A stretch of 64,000 nucleotides of DNA from Pseudomonadota bacterium. GTDB lineage: Bacteria > Pseudomonadota > Alphaproteobacteria > Rhizobiales > Tepidamorphaceae. Position 1 is the first letter of the stretch; each line of letters opens with the position of its first letter. The DNA lies in the NCBI GenBank assembly GCA_023458595.1, contig JAEWYT010000147.1:17179-81178 (forward strand). The letters run 5' to 3'. Both the position numbers and the translations under genes were made by a program. Below, one piece after another: positions 16,549 to 25,126 of the stretch. The notes under the pieces were generated by a model that saw only the letters and a list, made by a program, of their open reading frames with translations, did no database searches and had not been told where the DNA came from.

Positions 16549-16932
16549 CTATCGCCGAGTGCCCCGCACCCGAACGATTTCCGTGCCCGAGGAGTGCGGC
16601 GAGGGCTGATCCGTGGAGCGGATCGCGTTCGCGGCGTCGTGCGCGGCAGTTCCGATCTCGTCGAACAGAAGGGCCATTTCTTCGTAGACTGTCCGGTCCT
16701 CCTCGCGCTCGGAGACCCGGTCGAGTTCCGAGAGAAACGCGATCTGCGTCGCTATGTGGTCGCGCTGTCGTCGCGCGAAACGGAGCGCGCGCCGGATCTC
16801 GAATGACTGAAAGCGTGCGAGCGCACCTTCCAGCGTCTCGCGGCACCGACCGTCGAAATGGGCTTCGAGCAGGACCCGCCTCAGCCGCCGGACGACGTCG
16901 TCGGGCCGCGCGCGATATTGTTCGACTGACAC
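16549..16932 (-). CDS. Hypothetical alpha-helical protein
   Basis: 127 residues, not recognised. The GTG start is supported by a GGGAG ribosome-binding site eight bases upstream. The protein is rich in arginine, glutamate and alanine and predicted to be almost wholly helical, with the stretch LARFQSFEIRRALRFARRQR followed by an acidic segment; it has no signal peptide, membrane span or obvious metal motif. It is divergent from the imelysin-cytochrome-FTR1 operon and shares the 257-base spacer that carries two Crp/Fnr-type sites, so it may be expressed under the same conditions. It converges on ubiX. Confidence 0.55.
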   Translation of the reverse strand: MSVEQYRARPDDVVRRLRRVLLEAHFDGRCRETLEGALARFQSFEIRRALRFARRQRDHIATQIAFLSELDRVSEREEDRTVYEEMALLFDEIGTAAHDAANAIRSTDQPSPHSSGTEIVRVRGTRR

Positions 16933-17042
16933 GTGTGACGCTCCCTCTCGTTCTGGCCGAATCGACCCGCGCCACGAGAGGCTGCGATGGCGTGCGCGGA
17001 ATTCGGCACGTTGCGACTCTATCTGCAGCAGCTCCCGGCTGT

Positions 17043-17056
17043 TTGCCCCGGCGCAA
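17043..17056. promoter_or_regulatory. Candidate Crp/Fnr-family site (TTGCC-N4-CGCAA)
   Basis: TTGCCCCGGCGCAA differs by one half-site base from the palindrome core between ubiT and ubiD (TTGCG-N4-CGCAA). It sits 47 bases upstream of the FNR-like box and about 134 bases before the operon's first ATG. The functional assignment is inference. Confidence 0.4.
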
Positions 17057-17102
17057 GAACGCGTGCGGGTGCGCCTTTGTCGCAGCTTGCGGCCGGCGCA
17101 GC

Positions 17103-17116
17103 TTGATCCAGGTCAA
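17103..17116. promoter_or_regulatory. FNR/Dnr-type box
   Basis: TTGATCCAGGTCAA matches the FNR/Anr/Dnr/FixK consensus TTGAT-N4-ATCAA at nine of ten fixed positions. It lies 73 bases upstream of the ATG at 17190, a sensible place for activation under low oxygen or nitric oxide. Confidence 0.7.
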
Positions 17117-17189
17117 ATTACCGACTCTGAAAGTCATATTTCATTGCGCGACAGTCGCAAACGAGCGGGAAAGAGGAGCCATTCGAGAC

Positions 17190-18263
17190 ATGTCGAAGCC
17201 GAGAGTCGGGGTGCTTCCGTATGCCTTCGGTCTGGCGCTGGCCATTCTTTCCGTCGTTCCGGCGCGTTCGGCGACGGATGCCGATCGTAGCGAGCAGGCC
17301 GGTCTCTCGATCGTCAAGCAATTCATCGTCGATCACAACGAACGACTGATCGCCCAGGCGGAGCTTCTGAACGCGGAAGCTGCCACCTATTTCGAGATCG
17401 TCAAGGCGCACGCGTTCGACTACGGCAAGGCATGGGACGCAGACGGCGACAGGCTCGCCAAGACGGTCAATCGCATGAAACCGCTGTGGCTCGAAGCGTC
17501 CAACCACTACGAGACGATAGAAGGCATCGTCGCCGGCCTGCCGTCGACAGCCAAGTACGACCTCATCATAGATGCGGGCAATCCGGGTACCGACGGCGAG
17601 GATGTCGCCCCTTACGACCTGACCCTGCCGGACGGCACCGTGCTGGAGCGACCGGGCAACCTGTTCCACGGGCTCATGGAACCGGCGATCTGGGGAATGG
17701 ATCCCGCGCGCGTCATGCTTCCGGCCGATCTGGACGGCGACGGCAAGGTAGCGCGCAGCGAAGTCCTGTTCGACGCGAACCTCGTGTACGGCACCACTCA
17801 GGCGCTCGTTCACTGGGCGAAGGAGATGCTTCAGGACGTCCGCGCATGGGCCCCCAATCGTGACGATGCGTTCACCTCGATCGTCACCATGACGCCGACC
17901 GTGGGCGACTATTTCGGCGAATGGAAGGAGTCCCAGTTCATAACCGGGGACATCGGCGCCTTCGTCGCGCAGTCCCGGCTGGTCGACGTGCAGGGAATCC
18001 TGGGTGGCTGCAGGAAAATGTACTTCGACGCGGTCTCCCCGGTGGTCGCGGAAGCCGATCCGGTCATCGACGACCAGATCCGCGCCGGATACGACGAGCT
18101 GCTCGGACTCGTCGAGGAGACCTACGCACGCGAGAGGGCCGGCCATTCCTTCAGCCCGGAGGAGGCGGACTCGCTCGGCAACGAGGCCCAGAACATCGCC
18201 GACCGTGTCGTCGCGCAGATAACCCAGGCTGCGAGCAAGCTGGGCGTCGAACTCAAGCTGTGA
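17190..18263 (+). CDS. Exported imelysin/EfeO-like (M75) protein with EF-hand loop
   Basis: 357-residue predicted periplasmic protein with a signal peptide (LPYAFGLALAILSVVPARSA). I see a helical protein resembling imelysin/EfeO-type proteins: the segment NLFHGLMEPAIWG (H160, E164) looks like the imelysin HxxE...W motif, though with one extra residue between H and E. A canonical 12-residue EF-hand calcium loop, DLDGDGKVARSE, occupies residues 180-191. EfeO-type proteins bind iron for FTR1-type permeases, and an FTR1 permease is the fourth gene of this operon, which supports an iron-binding role. The similarity is my reading, not a search result. An FNR-like box lies just upstream. A longer in-frame extension from 16236 overlaps ubiX and is rejected. 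Confidence 0.6.
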   Translation: MSKPRVGVLPYAFGLALAILSVVPARSATDADRSEQAGLSIVKQFIVDHNERLIAQAELLNAEAATYFEIVKAHAFDYGKAWDADGDRLAKTVNRMKPLWLEASNHYETIEGIVAGLPSTAKYDLIIDAGNPGTDGEDVAPYDLTLPDGTVLERPGNLFHGLMEPAIWGMDPARVMLPADLDGDGKVARSEVLFDANLVYGTTQALVHWAKEMLQDVRAWAPNRDDAFTSIVTMTPTVGDYFGEWKESQFITGDIGAFVAQSRLVDVQGILGGCRKMYFDAVSPVVAEADPVIDDQIRAGYDELLGLVEETYARERAGHSFSPEEADSLGNEAQNIADRVVAQITQAASKLGVELKL

Positions 18264-18347
18264 GGCGCGGGCGGCGCCCGGGAACGGTCGGTCCAAGATG
18301 ACCGACCGAGCCGGAGACGTCGCTGCCGTGTCGGGATGGAAAGCGAA

Positions 18348-18854
18348 ATGGCCGAAATTTCCGTTGCCGATGCACCGGTCCGCTCTCGGCGGACGGGCAG
18401 GCGGGAAGGGCGGTGGTCGTGGCTGGCGGGCGGCACGACCGTGTCCTTCGGCGTTTCGCTGGCGACAGGGCTCTACCTTCTGCTGTACGCGCCGGCGAAC
18501 TGGACCGCCGGCCAGATCGTACTGGGATGCCATCTGGGCGCCGGCGTTCTCGCGGTCGTTCTGTTCGTCGCCTGGGTCGTCGAGCACGTCGCGAGGGGCC
18601 TCCGGCTGGCGCAGGACCAACTGTTCCTCTGGTCGTCGTGGATGTTCCTGGGGCTCTACTCGGCGCTGCTCGCGAGCGGGCTCCTGATCGCCTTGCCGTT
18701 TTTCCTGTATGCCGCCGGTATCGTCTGGTTCTACCGGTTCGAGACGACCGACCTGATCGCGACGATCCATCTCTATCTGGCGCTGGCGACGGCTGCGGGG
18801 CTCCTCCTGCATCTCGCCCTGCCACACTGGCGCCGACGGGCAGCCGGACGATGA
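18348..18854 (+). CDS. Four-helix membrane cytochrome b-like protein
   Basis: 168 residues with four predicted membrane helices (about 28-50, 58-82, 92-118, 128-150). Histidines sit near helix ends: GCHLGAG, VVEHVARG, IHLYLAL and LLHLALPHW, a pattern compatible with b-type heme binding. It probably passes electrons between the quinone pool and the pentaheme cytochrome c whose start overlaps its stop (ATGA). The ATG giving MAEISVADAP is preferred because GGAAAG precedes it; an ATG twelve bases earlier is in frame. It could also be a heme-free anchor; the heme count cannot be settled from sequence. Confidence 0.6.
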   Translation: MAEISVADAPVRSRRTGRREGRWSWLAGGTTVSFGVSLATGLYLLLYAPANWTAGQIVLGCHLGAGVLAVVLFVAWVVEHVARGLRLAQDQLFLWSSWMFLGLYSALLASGLLIALPFFLYAAGIVWFYRFETTDLIATIHLYLALATAAGLLLHLALPHWRRRAAGR

Positions 18855-20395
18855 AGCGTCAGTTCCGACAGTATGGCGTCGTCCTGCTCGGCGCGTTCTC
18901 GGCCGGTGCGGTCGTTCTCCTCGCCGGCGCCCTGATCGTGCCTCCTCCGGCCGATCTCGGGGTCGAGATCGCCGACGTGCCGTACTATCAGCTGCCCTAC
19001 GGCAAGGACGAGAACGGCGCCGAGCGACCCTTCTGGCCGAGCCGGGTGCGCACGGCCGACGGCAAGTTCGCCGACCCGCACAACATCCCCTCGGCGGCGG
19101 ACTGCGTGAAATGCCACGTGCGGGAATTCGAGGAATGGGCCGGCTCTCTGCATGCCATCGCCGGCCGCGACGCCATCTATGACAAGACGATCGACTTCAA
19201 CGAGGATTTCAAGAAGGCGACGACCGGACCGGAGCAGATCCGGTTCTGCGAGGGCTGCCACGAGCCTGCGGAGGTGATACTGGGACGAACCAACAGGGTC
19301 GTCTCGACCATGCCCTCCGACGCCGAAACCGAGGGACTCAACTGCGTGATCTGCCACGCCGCGGTCGCCGCCGACGCGCAGGCCGGCAACGGCGCGCTCA
19401 CCGTCTCGATCAACGAGGCGACGGACCATCTGCACAACGCGCTGATCATGGCCAGCCCGCGCGATCACGCCCGCGCGTTCGGAGCCAGGGCGACCAACGC
19501 CCTGATCACCAAATCCGAGTTCTGCGGCGCCTGTCACATGGAAAGCTACGATTCCGAGGTGTCGAAGGCCGCAGGCACGATCCCCGTGCAGACGACCTTC
19601 TCGGAGTGGGAGGACAGCTGGTACGCGAGGAACGACGTGACCTGCCAGGACTGCCACATGAACCCGGATCCGGCCGGCTTCGTCGAGCGGCTCAAACGCG
19701 GAGAGGTCGGCAAGCCGGAGCGATACGTCCACACCTTCGTCGGGTCCAACTATCTGATGGCCGAAACCGATCTCGGCGCCAATCTGTTCTTCCTGCGCGG
19801 CGGCATCATTCCCGGCATGTCGGCCGAGCGATATCTCGAGGTCGTCGCCGAGCAGAAAACCGCCACGCATGCGCTGTTGCGCTCCGCGGCGAAGCTGGAA
19901 ATCCGCCGGGCGCAGGTCGCTCCGGGAGCTGTCGGCAGCGTGTCGGTAGCGGTCCTGAACGTGGGTGCGGGACACAACCTGCCGACCGGCGTTTCGGACC
20001 AGAAGTACATGTGGCTCGAACTGGAAGTCATCGGCGCGGACGGCGCCACGTTGTTCCATTCGGGCTGGTTCGACGAGACCCGCGGCGAGCACGATCCCGA
20101 GGCGGCGGTCTGGATGGAGCGGTTCTGGGACGAGCACGGCAGGCGCATCACCGATCATCTGACGTTCAACACGGCTGCCGTGGACCATTCGCGCGCGCTC
20201 GTTCCGCCGAGGGGCGAGGACGTCGTCGACTACGAAGTGGAACTGCCCGAAGGCCTCGAGGGCCGGATCACCGTCAGGGCGCGATTGTGGTACCGCGTCG
20301 CGCTGCAGGATCTCGTGCACAACGTGCTGCGGGCAGACATCATCGTGCCGCCTTTCCTGCTGAGCGAGACGGAAACGACCGTACCCGGGAGTTAG
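18851..20395 (+). CDS. Membrane-anchored pentaheme cytochrome c
   Basis: 514 residues. An N-terminal hydrophobic helix (about residues 10-33) is an uncleaved anchor or signal. Five CxxCH sites begin at residues 85, 133, 165, 225 and 265 (CVKCH, CEGCH, CVICH, CGACH, CQDCH). The C-terminal half (about 350-510) is heme-free and beta-rich, with the GHNLPTGV motif found in cytochrome c554-like multiheme proteins. It should act in the periplasm. It is wedged between a cytochrome b and an FTR1 iron permease, so I infer electron transfer linked to iron, either Fe2+ oxidation on entry or Fe3+ reduction. Other possible substrates for this family are nitrogen or sulfur oxyanions. Confidence 0.78.
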   Translation: MKRQFRQYGVVLLGAFSAGAVVLLAGALIVPPPADLGVEIADVPYYQLPYGKDENGAERPFWPSRVRTADGKFADPHNIPSAADCVKCHVREFEEWAGSLHAIAGRDAIYDKTIDFNEDFKKATTGPEQIRFCEGCHEPAEVILGRTNRVVSTMPSDAETEGLNCVICHAAVAADAQAGNGALTVSINEATDHLHNALIMASPRDHARAFGARATNALITKSEFCGACHMESYDSEVSKAAGTIPVQTTFSEWEDSWYARNDVTCQDCHMNPDPAGFVERLKRGEVGKPERYVHTFVGSNYLMAETDLGANLFFLRGGIIPGMSAERYLEVVAEQKTATHALLRSAAKLEIRRAQVAPGAVGSVSVAVLNVGAGHNLPTGVSDQKYMWLELEVIGADGATLFHSGWFDETRGEHDPEAAVWMERFWDEHGRRITDHLTFNTAAVDHSRALVPPRGEDVVDYEVELPEGLEGRITVRARLWYRVALQDLVHNVLRADIIVPPFLLSETETTVPGS

Positions 20396-20399
20396 TGGA

Positions 20400-22739
20400 A
20401 TGCCTGCGTGGGTGTCCTTGGCGCGATGGCGGATCGCCAAAGTCGCTCTGCTCGGGTGGGCGATGCTGTACGCCTGTGCGGCGGGCGCCGCCGCGCCCGA
20501 GGGACCGGAAGCACCGTGGCGGGCGGCCGACACGATCCGCCGGGCGACGGCGGCGATCGAGCGTACGCTTTATCGTGAGCCCGACGAGGCCGGCCGGGAG
20601 GCCGCCGCGGACGCGCTGCACGAGGCCGGGACGGCTTACGGGGATGCCCTTGCCGCGCCGGTGGCCGAACTGGACCTTGCGCTCGCCAAACGGCTGGACG
20701 ATGCGTTCGCCGGGTTGAACATCGCCGTTCGGGACTGGTCTCTGATCGGGGCGGCGGAAAGCCGCGCGCTGGTCTGGACCGGCCTGCTCGACGCTTCCTA
20801 TCGCCGTGTCATGGCGGCATTCGACGCCGGCGATATGGAAACGGCGCGCCGGTGGCTTGCGTTGCGCGAATACGCCAAAGCCTCGCGCGACACGGCCGCG
20901 GCAGACGCTCTGGATGCGGCCATCGCCGGGGCGATCGCGCCGGAACGCGCACGCGCCGTCGTCGAGGCGGAACTGCTGCGCGTCTACGCGGGCGAGCTTC
21001 GCCGGTCCCTGGCGAACGTGCGCGAGGCCGGCCGTCGCGGATACGGGACGCAATTCGCTCACGAAGTCGCCAGGGCGCGCGGTCTCGCCATGCTGCTTCG
21101 CCCGAACCTGGAGCGGCGGCTCGGCGAGGCGCCGACACGCGCCCTGGACGCACATCTCGGCCGGCTCGACGGGCGCAGCGACCTCGCGTCGGTGAACGAC
21201 GCGGTCGCCGGCGCCGAGGCTATCCTGTCCGGCTACAGCCCGGTCGAGCTGACCGCAGAGGACCGCGAGCACCGGGCGCGGCTTTTCGCCCGTTTCCTGA
21301 AGCTCGTCTTCATGGAGTACAAGGACGGCGTTCGCGACGGACGGATCAGCGTCCACGTCGAATACGAGGAGGCCCGGCTGTTCCGCGCCCGCGCGGCGAT
21401 GGTGCTGGGCGATCTTTCCGGCGCATTGGCGGGCCCGCATCCGGAAGCTCATGCAAGGCTCGCCGACATTCTCGCGGAGATGCACGAGACGATCGAGGCC
21501 AAGGGGCCGGCGGACCAGGTCGGGGCCCTGTCCGAGGAGGCGGTCGGCATCGTCACGGATGTCTTCGGCATCGACACCGGCCAGTCGGGCCATGCGGTCG
21601 CCTTCCAGATGCTCCCGGACATTCTCGACGAGATGGTGCTTCTGGCGGGGCAGGGGGATTATCCCGGCGCCGACCTCAAGCGGCTAGAGGCCTATTCCTT
21701 CTTCGATCCCGATATCGAGCAGCGGCTGGTCCCGAGGTCGCCGACCCTGTCGTTGCGCCTGGAAAGCCTGTTCTGGGAGGGAAACGCGGCCCGGCCGGGC
21801 CTCGGCGCACTACTCGACGCCGAAGCGCCCGTCGGGGAACTGAAGGAGACGGTCGCCGAAGTGAATGCCCGCCTTGCCGACGCGCGCGCAATCCTGGACG
21901 CCAGACTGGGCGCGTCGGGCGCCTTCGTTCAGTCCCTCGCCATCATCCTGCGCGAGGGTCTGGAAGCCATCCTCGTCATCGCCGCCGTGATCGGCGCGCT
22001 GCGCGCATCCGGCGGGCTGGGATATGCCCGCTACATCTGGGGAGGAGCGGCGCTCGCCGTGGCGGCGAGCTTCGCGTTGTGGCTGGCGGCCGGCCGCCTG
22101 ATCACCGTCTCGACGAGCAATCGTGAGCTGCTGGAGGGCGGCACGGCCCTGTTGGCGGCCGCCGTTGTCGTCTATGTGACCAACTGGCTCTTCCACAAGG
22201 CTTACGTGACCGACTGGACGGCGTTGGTTCGGGCGCAGGCCAGGGAGAGCGTGTCCGACGCGCGACTGGGGTGGCTCGGGTTCCTGAGCTTCGCCGTCGT
22301 GTTCCGCGAGGGGTTCGAGACAGTGCTCTTCTACGAGGCGTTGATGATCGACGCCTCGCCTGTCCCGGTTCTTGCCGGATTCGTGGCAGGGCTGGCGGGT
22401 ACGGTGGTGCTCGCCGTGCTGGCGCTGCGCCTGGGACTGCGGCTCCCGCTCGGCGCGTTCTTCAAGGCGACGGGCTTGCTCCTGATGATCCTCGCCGTCG
22501 TCTTCACCGGCGTCGGGATCCGCGGTCTGCAGACGGCGGGCCTGATTGGTGCCACTCCGGTGCCCGGATTCCCCGAATCCTCCTTCCTGCAGTTGTATCT
22601 CGGGATTTATCCGGTCGCCGAGACGCTGATCGGCCAGGCGATCGTGCTGGCGATCATGTTGGGCGGATGGCTGTGGATGAAACGACGCGGGGGAAGCGGC
22701 ATCGCGGCCGGGGCGAGCGCGGGGGCGGGAACGAGGTGA
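20400..22739 (+). CDS. FTR1-family iron permease with long periplasmic N-terminal domain
   Basis: 779 residues. After a signal-like segment (to about residue 32) comes a ~470-residue helical extracytoplasmic domain, then the C-terminal FTR1 permease of about seven helices. Both iron-channel RExxE motifs are present, REGLE at 518 and REGFE at 636. FTR1 proteins import iron, normally coupled to oxidation of Fe2+ by a partner. No EfeB peroxidase, multicopper oxidase or cupredoxin is nearby; the pentaheme cytochrome is the only visible redox partner. The start lies four bases after the cytochrome stop. The long N-terminal domain has acidic and histidine-containing helices and may hold iron before transport. 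Confidence 0.85.
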   Translation: MPAWVSLARWRIAKVALLGWAMLYACAAGAAAPEGPEAPWRAADTIRRATAAIERTLYREPDEAGREAAADALHEAGTAYGDALAAPVAELDLALAKRLDDAFAGLNIAVRDWSLIGAAESRALVWTGLLDASYRRVMAAFDAGDMETARRWLALREYAKASRDTAAADALDAAIAGAIAPERARAVVEAELLRVYAGELRRSLANVREAGRRGYGTQFAHEVARARGLAMLLRPNLERRLGEAPTRALDAHLGRLDGRSDLASVNDAVAGAEAILSGYSPVELTAEDREHRARLFARFLKLVFMEYKDGVRDGRISVHVEYEEARLFRARAAMVLGDLSGALAGPHPEAHARLADILAEMHETIEAKGPADQVGALSEEAVGIVTDVFGIDTGQSGHAVAFQMLPDILDEMVLLAGQGDYPGADLKRLEAYSFFDPDIEQRLVPRSPTLSLRLESLFWEGNAARPGLGALLDAEAPVGELKETVAEVNARLADARAILDARLGASGAFVQSLAIILREGLEAILVIAAVIGALRASGGLGYARYIWGGAALAVAASFALWLAAGRLITVSTSNRELLEGGTALLAAAVVVYVTNWLFHKAYVTDWTALVRAQARESVSDARLGWLGFLSFAVVFREGFETVLFYEALMIDASPVPVLAGFVAGLAGTVVLAVLALRLGLRLPLGAFFKATGLLLMILAVVFTGVGIRGLQTAGLIGATPVPGFPESSFLQLYLGIYPVAETLIGQAIVLAIMLGGWLWMKRRGGSGIAAGASAGAGTR

Positions 22740-22880
22740 GCGTCTTCTCCGCCGAGGAAGCGACGTCCTTCAGGATAGAACCTCCGAGCTCGGGATCGAT
22801 GGAAGGCCCGCCCCGCGAGGTCTGCGGATCACGAGATCCTGCGGTCTGATCATCCCGGCCGGTGCCGGCCGGCTCGATAG

Positions 22881-23381
22881 CTACGCCCGAGCGCGCGGCG
22901 CACCGCCGCCTTGACCGGCGGCAACTCTGCCCGAGACGATCCGCGAGAGGGCGAACCCCGCCAGCGCGGCGCAGCCGGCCACCAGCAACGGCCGCTCGCG
23001 GGCATAGTCCTCGGCCGTCTCGTAGAGATCGGCAAACGACGTCGCGCGCACGCGATCGGAAATGTCGTCGAGCGTTTCCGCCGTCCGATCGAGGATTGAC
23101 TGGACGTCGGCCTGTCCGTTCCGCGAAGCGCTGGCGCCGCGCAAGGCCCGAGCCGCTTCGGCGATCGCATCGGCGATGCGGCCTTTCCGGCGTTCGGCGG
23201 AGGCGGAGCCATGGGTTCGGGCATAGTTGCCGAGACGGCGCGCTTGATCCCGGGCAGCATCGATGCTGAGCTTCAGATCATCCTTCATGGTCTCGAAATC
23301 GGTATCCTGTTCCGGGGCGCCGTCGCCGGCCACCAGCGTGGGGTGGGCAGCGCGATGGTCGGCTTTGTCGGGCTTGGGCAT
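22881..23381 (-). CDS. DUF883/ElaB-like membrane-anchored stress protein
   Basis: 166 residues. A charged, helical N-terminal part (TMKDDLKLSIDAARDQARRL) is followed by a coiled-coil-like middle and one C-terminal membrane helix (RPLLVAGCAALAGFALSRIV). This layout matches ElaB/YqjD/DUF883-type proteins that tether to the inner membrane in stressed or stationary cells. The ATG giving MPKPDKADH has AGGAGA upstream. A perfect EcfG-type promoter lies 36 bases before the start, so it belongs to the general stress regulon encoded a few kilobases away. Confidence 0.65.
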   Translation of the reverse strand: MPKPDKADHRAAHPTLVAGDGAPEQDTDFETMKDDLKLSIDAARDQARRLGNYARTHGSASAERRKGRIADAIAEAARALRGASASRNGQADVQSILDRTAETLDDISDRVRATSFADLYETAEDYARERPLLVAGCAALAGFALSRIVSGRVAAGQGGGAPRARA

Positions 23382-23416
23382 GAGACATCTCCTGTGTTCA
23401 CGAGACACGTGCGGGA

Positions 23417-23442
23417 AACGCGATCGGCGCACCGACGGTTCC
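23417..23442 (-). promoter_or_regulatory. EcfG-type promoter before the DUF883-like gene
   Basis: On the minus strand GGAAC (23442-23438), a 17-base spacer, and CGTT (23420-23417): an exact match to the alphaproteobacterial EcfG consensus GGAAC-N16/17-CGTT. The -10 element is 36 bases from the start codon. Confidence 0.8.
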
Positions 23443-23516
23443 CGACGCCGCGCGACGTCCCGCGGTGCGGCACGGCGTCGGCGCGACGATGCCCGTGCTC
23501 AGACAATCGACACAGC

Positions 23517-24683
23517 TCAGTCGCCGGCCGGTTGCGCGGCGACCGTGTCGTCAGCGGCTTCGGCGGGCTGGTGCGATCCCGAAAGGAACTCGCCGAGCCA
23601 TCTCAGGCCGTCGACGTGATCGCAGAAGACCTTGAGGATCACGAGCAGCGGAACTGCGATGAGCACGCCGACGACTCCCCAGACGAAGCCCCAAAGGGAC
23701 ACGGACAGGAGGATCACGACCGGATTCAGCTCGAGACGGCGGCCGAGGATGGCGGGCGTGACGAAATTGCCTTCCAGTGCCGTGATGCACAGATAGGTCA
23801 GCGGGGCCACGAGCGCGTAGGCAATCGAGTCGAAAGTGACCAGCGCGACGGCCGCCGACACGACGATGCCGACGACGGAACCGATATAGGGCAGGAAGTT
23901 CAGCAGCGCTGCCGCGATACCCCAGACCATCGGGTTTGGCATGCCGATCAGCCACATGGCGATGCCGATGCCAGTGCCGAGCACGACGTTGATCGCGACG
24001 AGCGTCAGCAGGTAACGCGACACGACCCGCTCCACGTCGTAGGCGATCCGCAATGCCCGCTTCTTATCGCTCAGCCGCGGCAGGATGCGAACGACCTTCT
24101 CGTAGAAGAATCCACTGTAGGCGAGCATGTAGAGCGTCAGACCGAAGGTCACGAGGACCGTCGCGCCGATGCCGACGACATGATCGGCGGCCCTGTTGAG
24201 CAGGCCCGGTTGGCGAACGACGACCTCCTGGACGGTCGGGTCCTCGGATTCGGCGAGCTTCTGGACCTCCTCGCCCGCCTCGGTCACGGCGGCGACCGGT
24301 TTGCGGATGCTTTCGAGGCGATCACGCAGTTCGCGGCCGATATGCGGCGCATCGGCTACCCAGTTCATGATCGGTTGGGTCAGCGTGAGCGAACCAACCA
24401 GCATGGCCACAGCGAGGGCGAGCACCAGCAGGCTGGCGGTCATTCCGGACGGTATGCCGTGCCGGCTCGCCCCGCGCACGATCGGGCTGAGCGTTAGTGA
24501 CAGGACAAGGGCGACCGCAATCGGCATGAACAGGCCTTGCCCGAAATAGACGCCGAACAGGACAGCCGCGCAGGCGATGATGAAGATTGCCGCCCGCACG
24601 GGCCCGGCGAGCTGGACGACGACCGGCTCGGCTGCCGCTCGGTGCGCCGGGTCCGATTGGTCGGCAACAGGGGAAATATTCAT
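23517..24683 (-). CDS. AI-2E (DUF20) family transporter
   Basis: 388-residue inner-membrane protein with about eight hydrophobic segments typical of the AI-2E/PerM/TqsA family, including the paired helices near the N terminus and the conserved GIAAALLNFLPYIGSVVG and LEGNFVTPAILGRRLELNP segments. Family members export small molecules or act as Na+/H+ antiporters; the substrate is unknown. An EcfG-type promoter lies 30 bases upstream, placing it in the stress regulon. It is divergent from csbD. Confidence 0.85.
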   Translation of the reverse strand: MNISPVADQSDPAHRAAAEPVVVQLAGPVRAAIFIIACAAVLFGVYFGQGLFMPIAVALVLSLTLSPIVRGASRHGIPSGMTASLLVLALAVAMLVGSLTLTQPIMNWVADAPHIGRELRDRLESIRKPVAAVTEAGEEVQKLAESEDPTVQEVVVRQPGLLNRAADHVVGIGATVLVTFGLTLYMLAYSGFFYEKVVRILPRLSDKKRALRIAYDVERVVSRYLLTLVAINVVLGTGIGIAMWLIGMPNPMVWGIAAALLNFLPYIGSVVGIVVSAAVALVTFDSIAYALVAPLTYLCITALEGNFVTPAILGRRLELNPVVILLSVSLWGFVWGVVGVLIAVPLLVILKVFCDHVDGLRWLGEFLSGSHQPAEAADDTVAAQPAGD

Positions 24684-24712
24684 GATTGCCTCTGGGATGG
24701 CGTTCTTTTCCC

Positions 24713-24738
24713 AACGCTTCGACCGCCGTCCCGGTTCC
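24713..24738 (-). promoter_or_regulatory. EcfG-type promoter before the AI-2E transporter
   Basis: Minus-strand GGAAC (24738-24734), 17-base spacer, CGTT (24716-24713); 30 bases upstream of the start codon. Exact consensus match. Confidence 0.8.
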
Positions 24739-24762
24739 CCGCACTCCGTTTCGCTCCCGCCC

Positions 24763-24787
24763 GGAACCTCCTCCCGTGATCGACGTT
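24763..24787 (+). promoter_or_regulatory. EcfG-type promoter before csbD
   Basis: Plus-strand GGAAC (24763-24767), 16-base spacer, CGTT (24784-24787). Exact match, although the leader to the csbD ATG would be about 135 bases, longer than for the other sites here. Confidence 0.7.
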
Positions 24788-24928
24788 ATCCCGGGGCAAT
24801 ACGGTCACGGTAGCGACCGCGCCGGCGGCCGAAGCAAAATTCCATCAGAGCCATCATGCAGGCCGGGGCGCCGCGTCTCGGGCACCGCAGTTGCCCAAGT
24901 CCGCCATCCGGCCTCGGAAAGGAACGAC

Positions 24929-25126
24929 ATGAACTGGGACAAGATCGAAGGCCAGTGGAAGCAGTTCTCGGGCAAGGTCCAGTCCGAATGGGGCAAGCTG
25001 ACGAAGGACGACATCGACGTGATCGACGGCAAACGCCAGCAGCTCGTGGGCAAGATCCAGTATCGCTACGGCGTCGCCAGGGAAGACGCCGAGCGCCAGG
25101 TCGAGGCCTGGCTCTCGCGGAACTGA
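24929..25126 (+). CDS. CsbD-family stress protein
   Basis: 65-residue protein with the full CsbD signature MNWDKIEGQWKQFSGKVQ and the closing YGVAREDAERQVEAWL. CsbD proteins are small, abundant, stress-induced cytoplasmic proteins of unknown biochemical role. The start has AAAGGAA upstream. An EcfG promoter at 24763 fits expression by the general stress sigma factor. Confidence 0.9.
   Translation: MNWDKIEGQWKQFSGKVQSEWGKLTKDDIDVIDGKRQQLVGKIQYRYGVAREDAERQVEAWLSRN

Noticed and set aside
16236..17189. In-frame N-terminal extension of the imelysin-like protein
   Set aside because: It overlaps ubiX and the regulatory spacer; the signal peptide starts just after the ATG at 17190.
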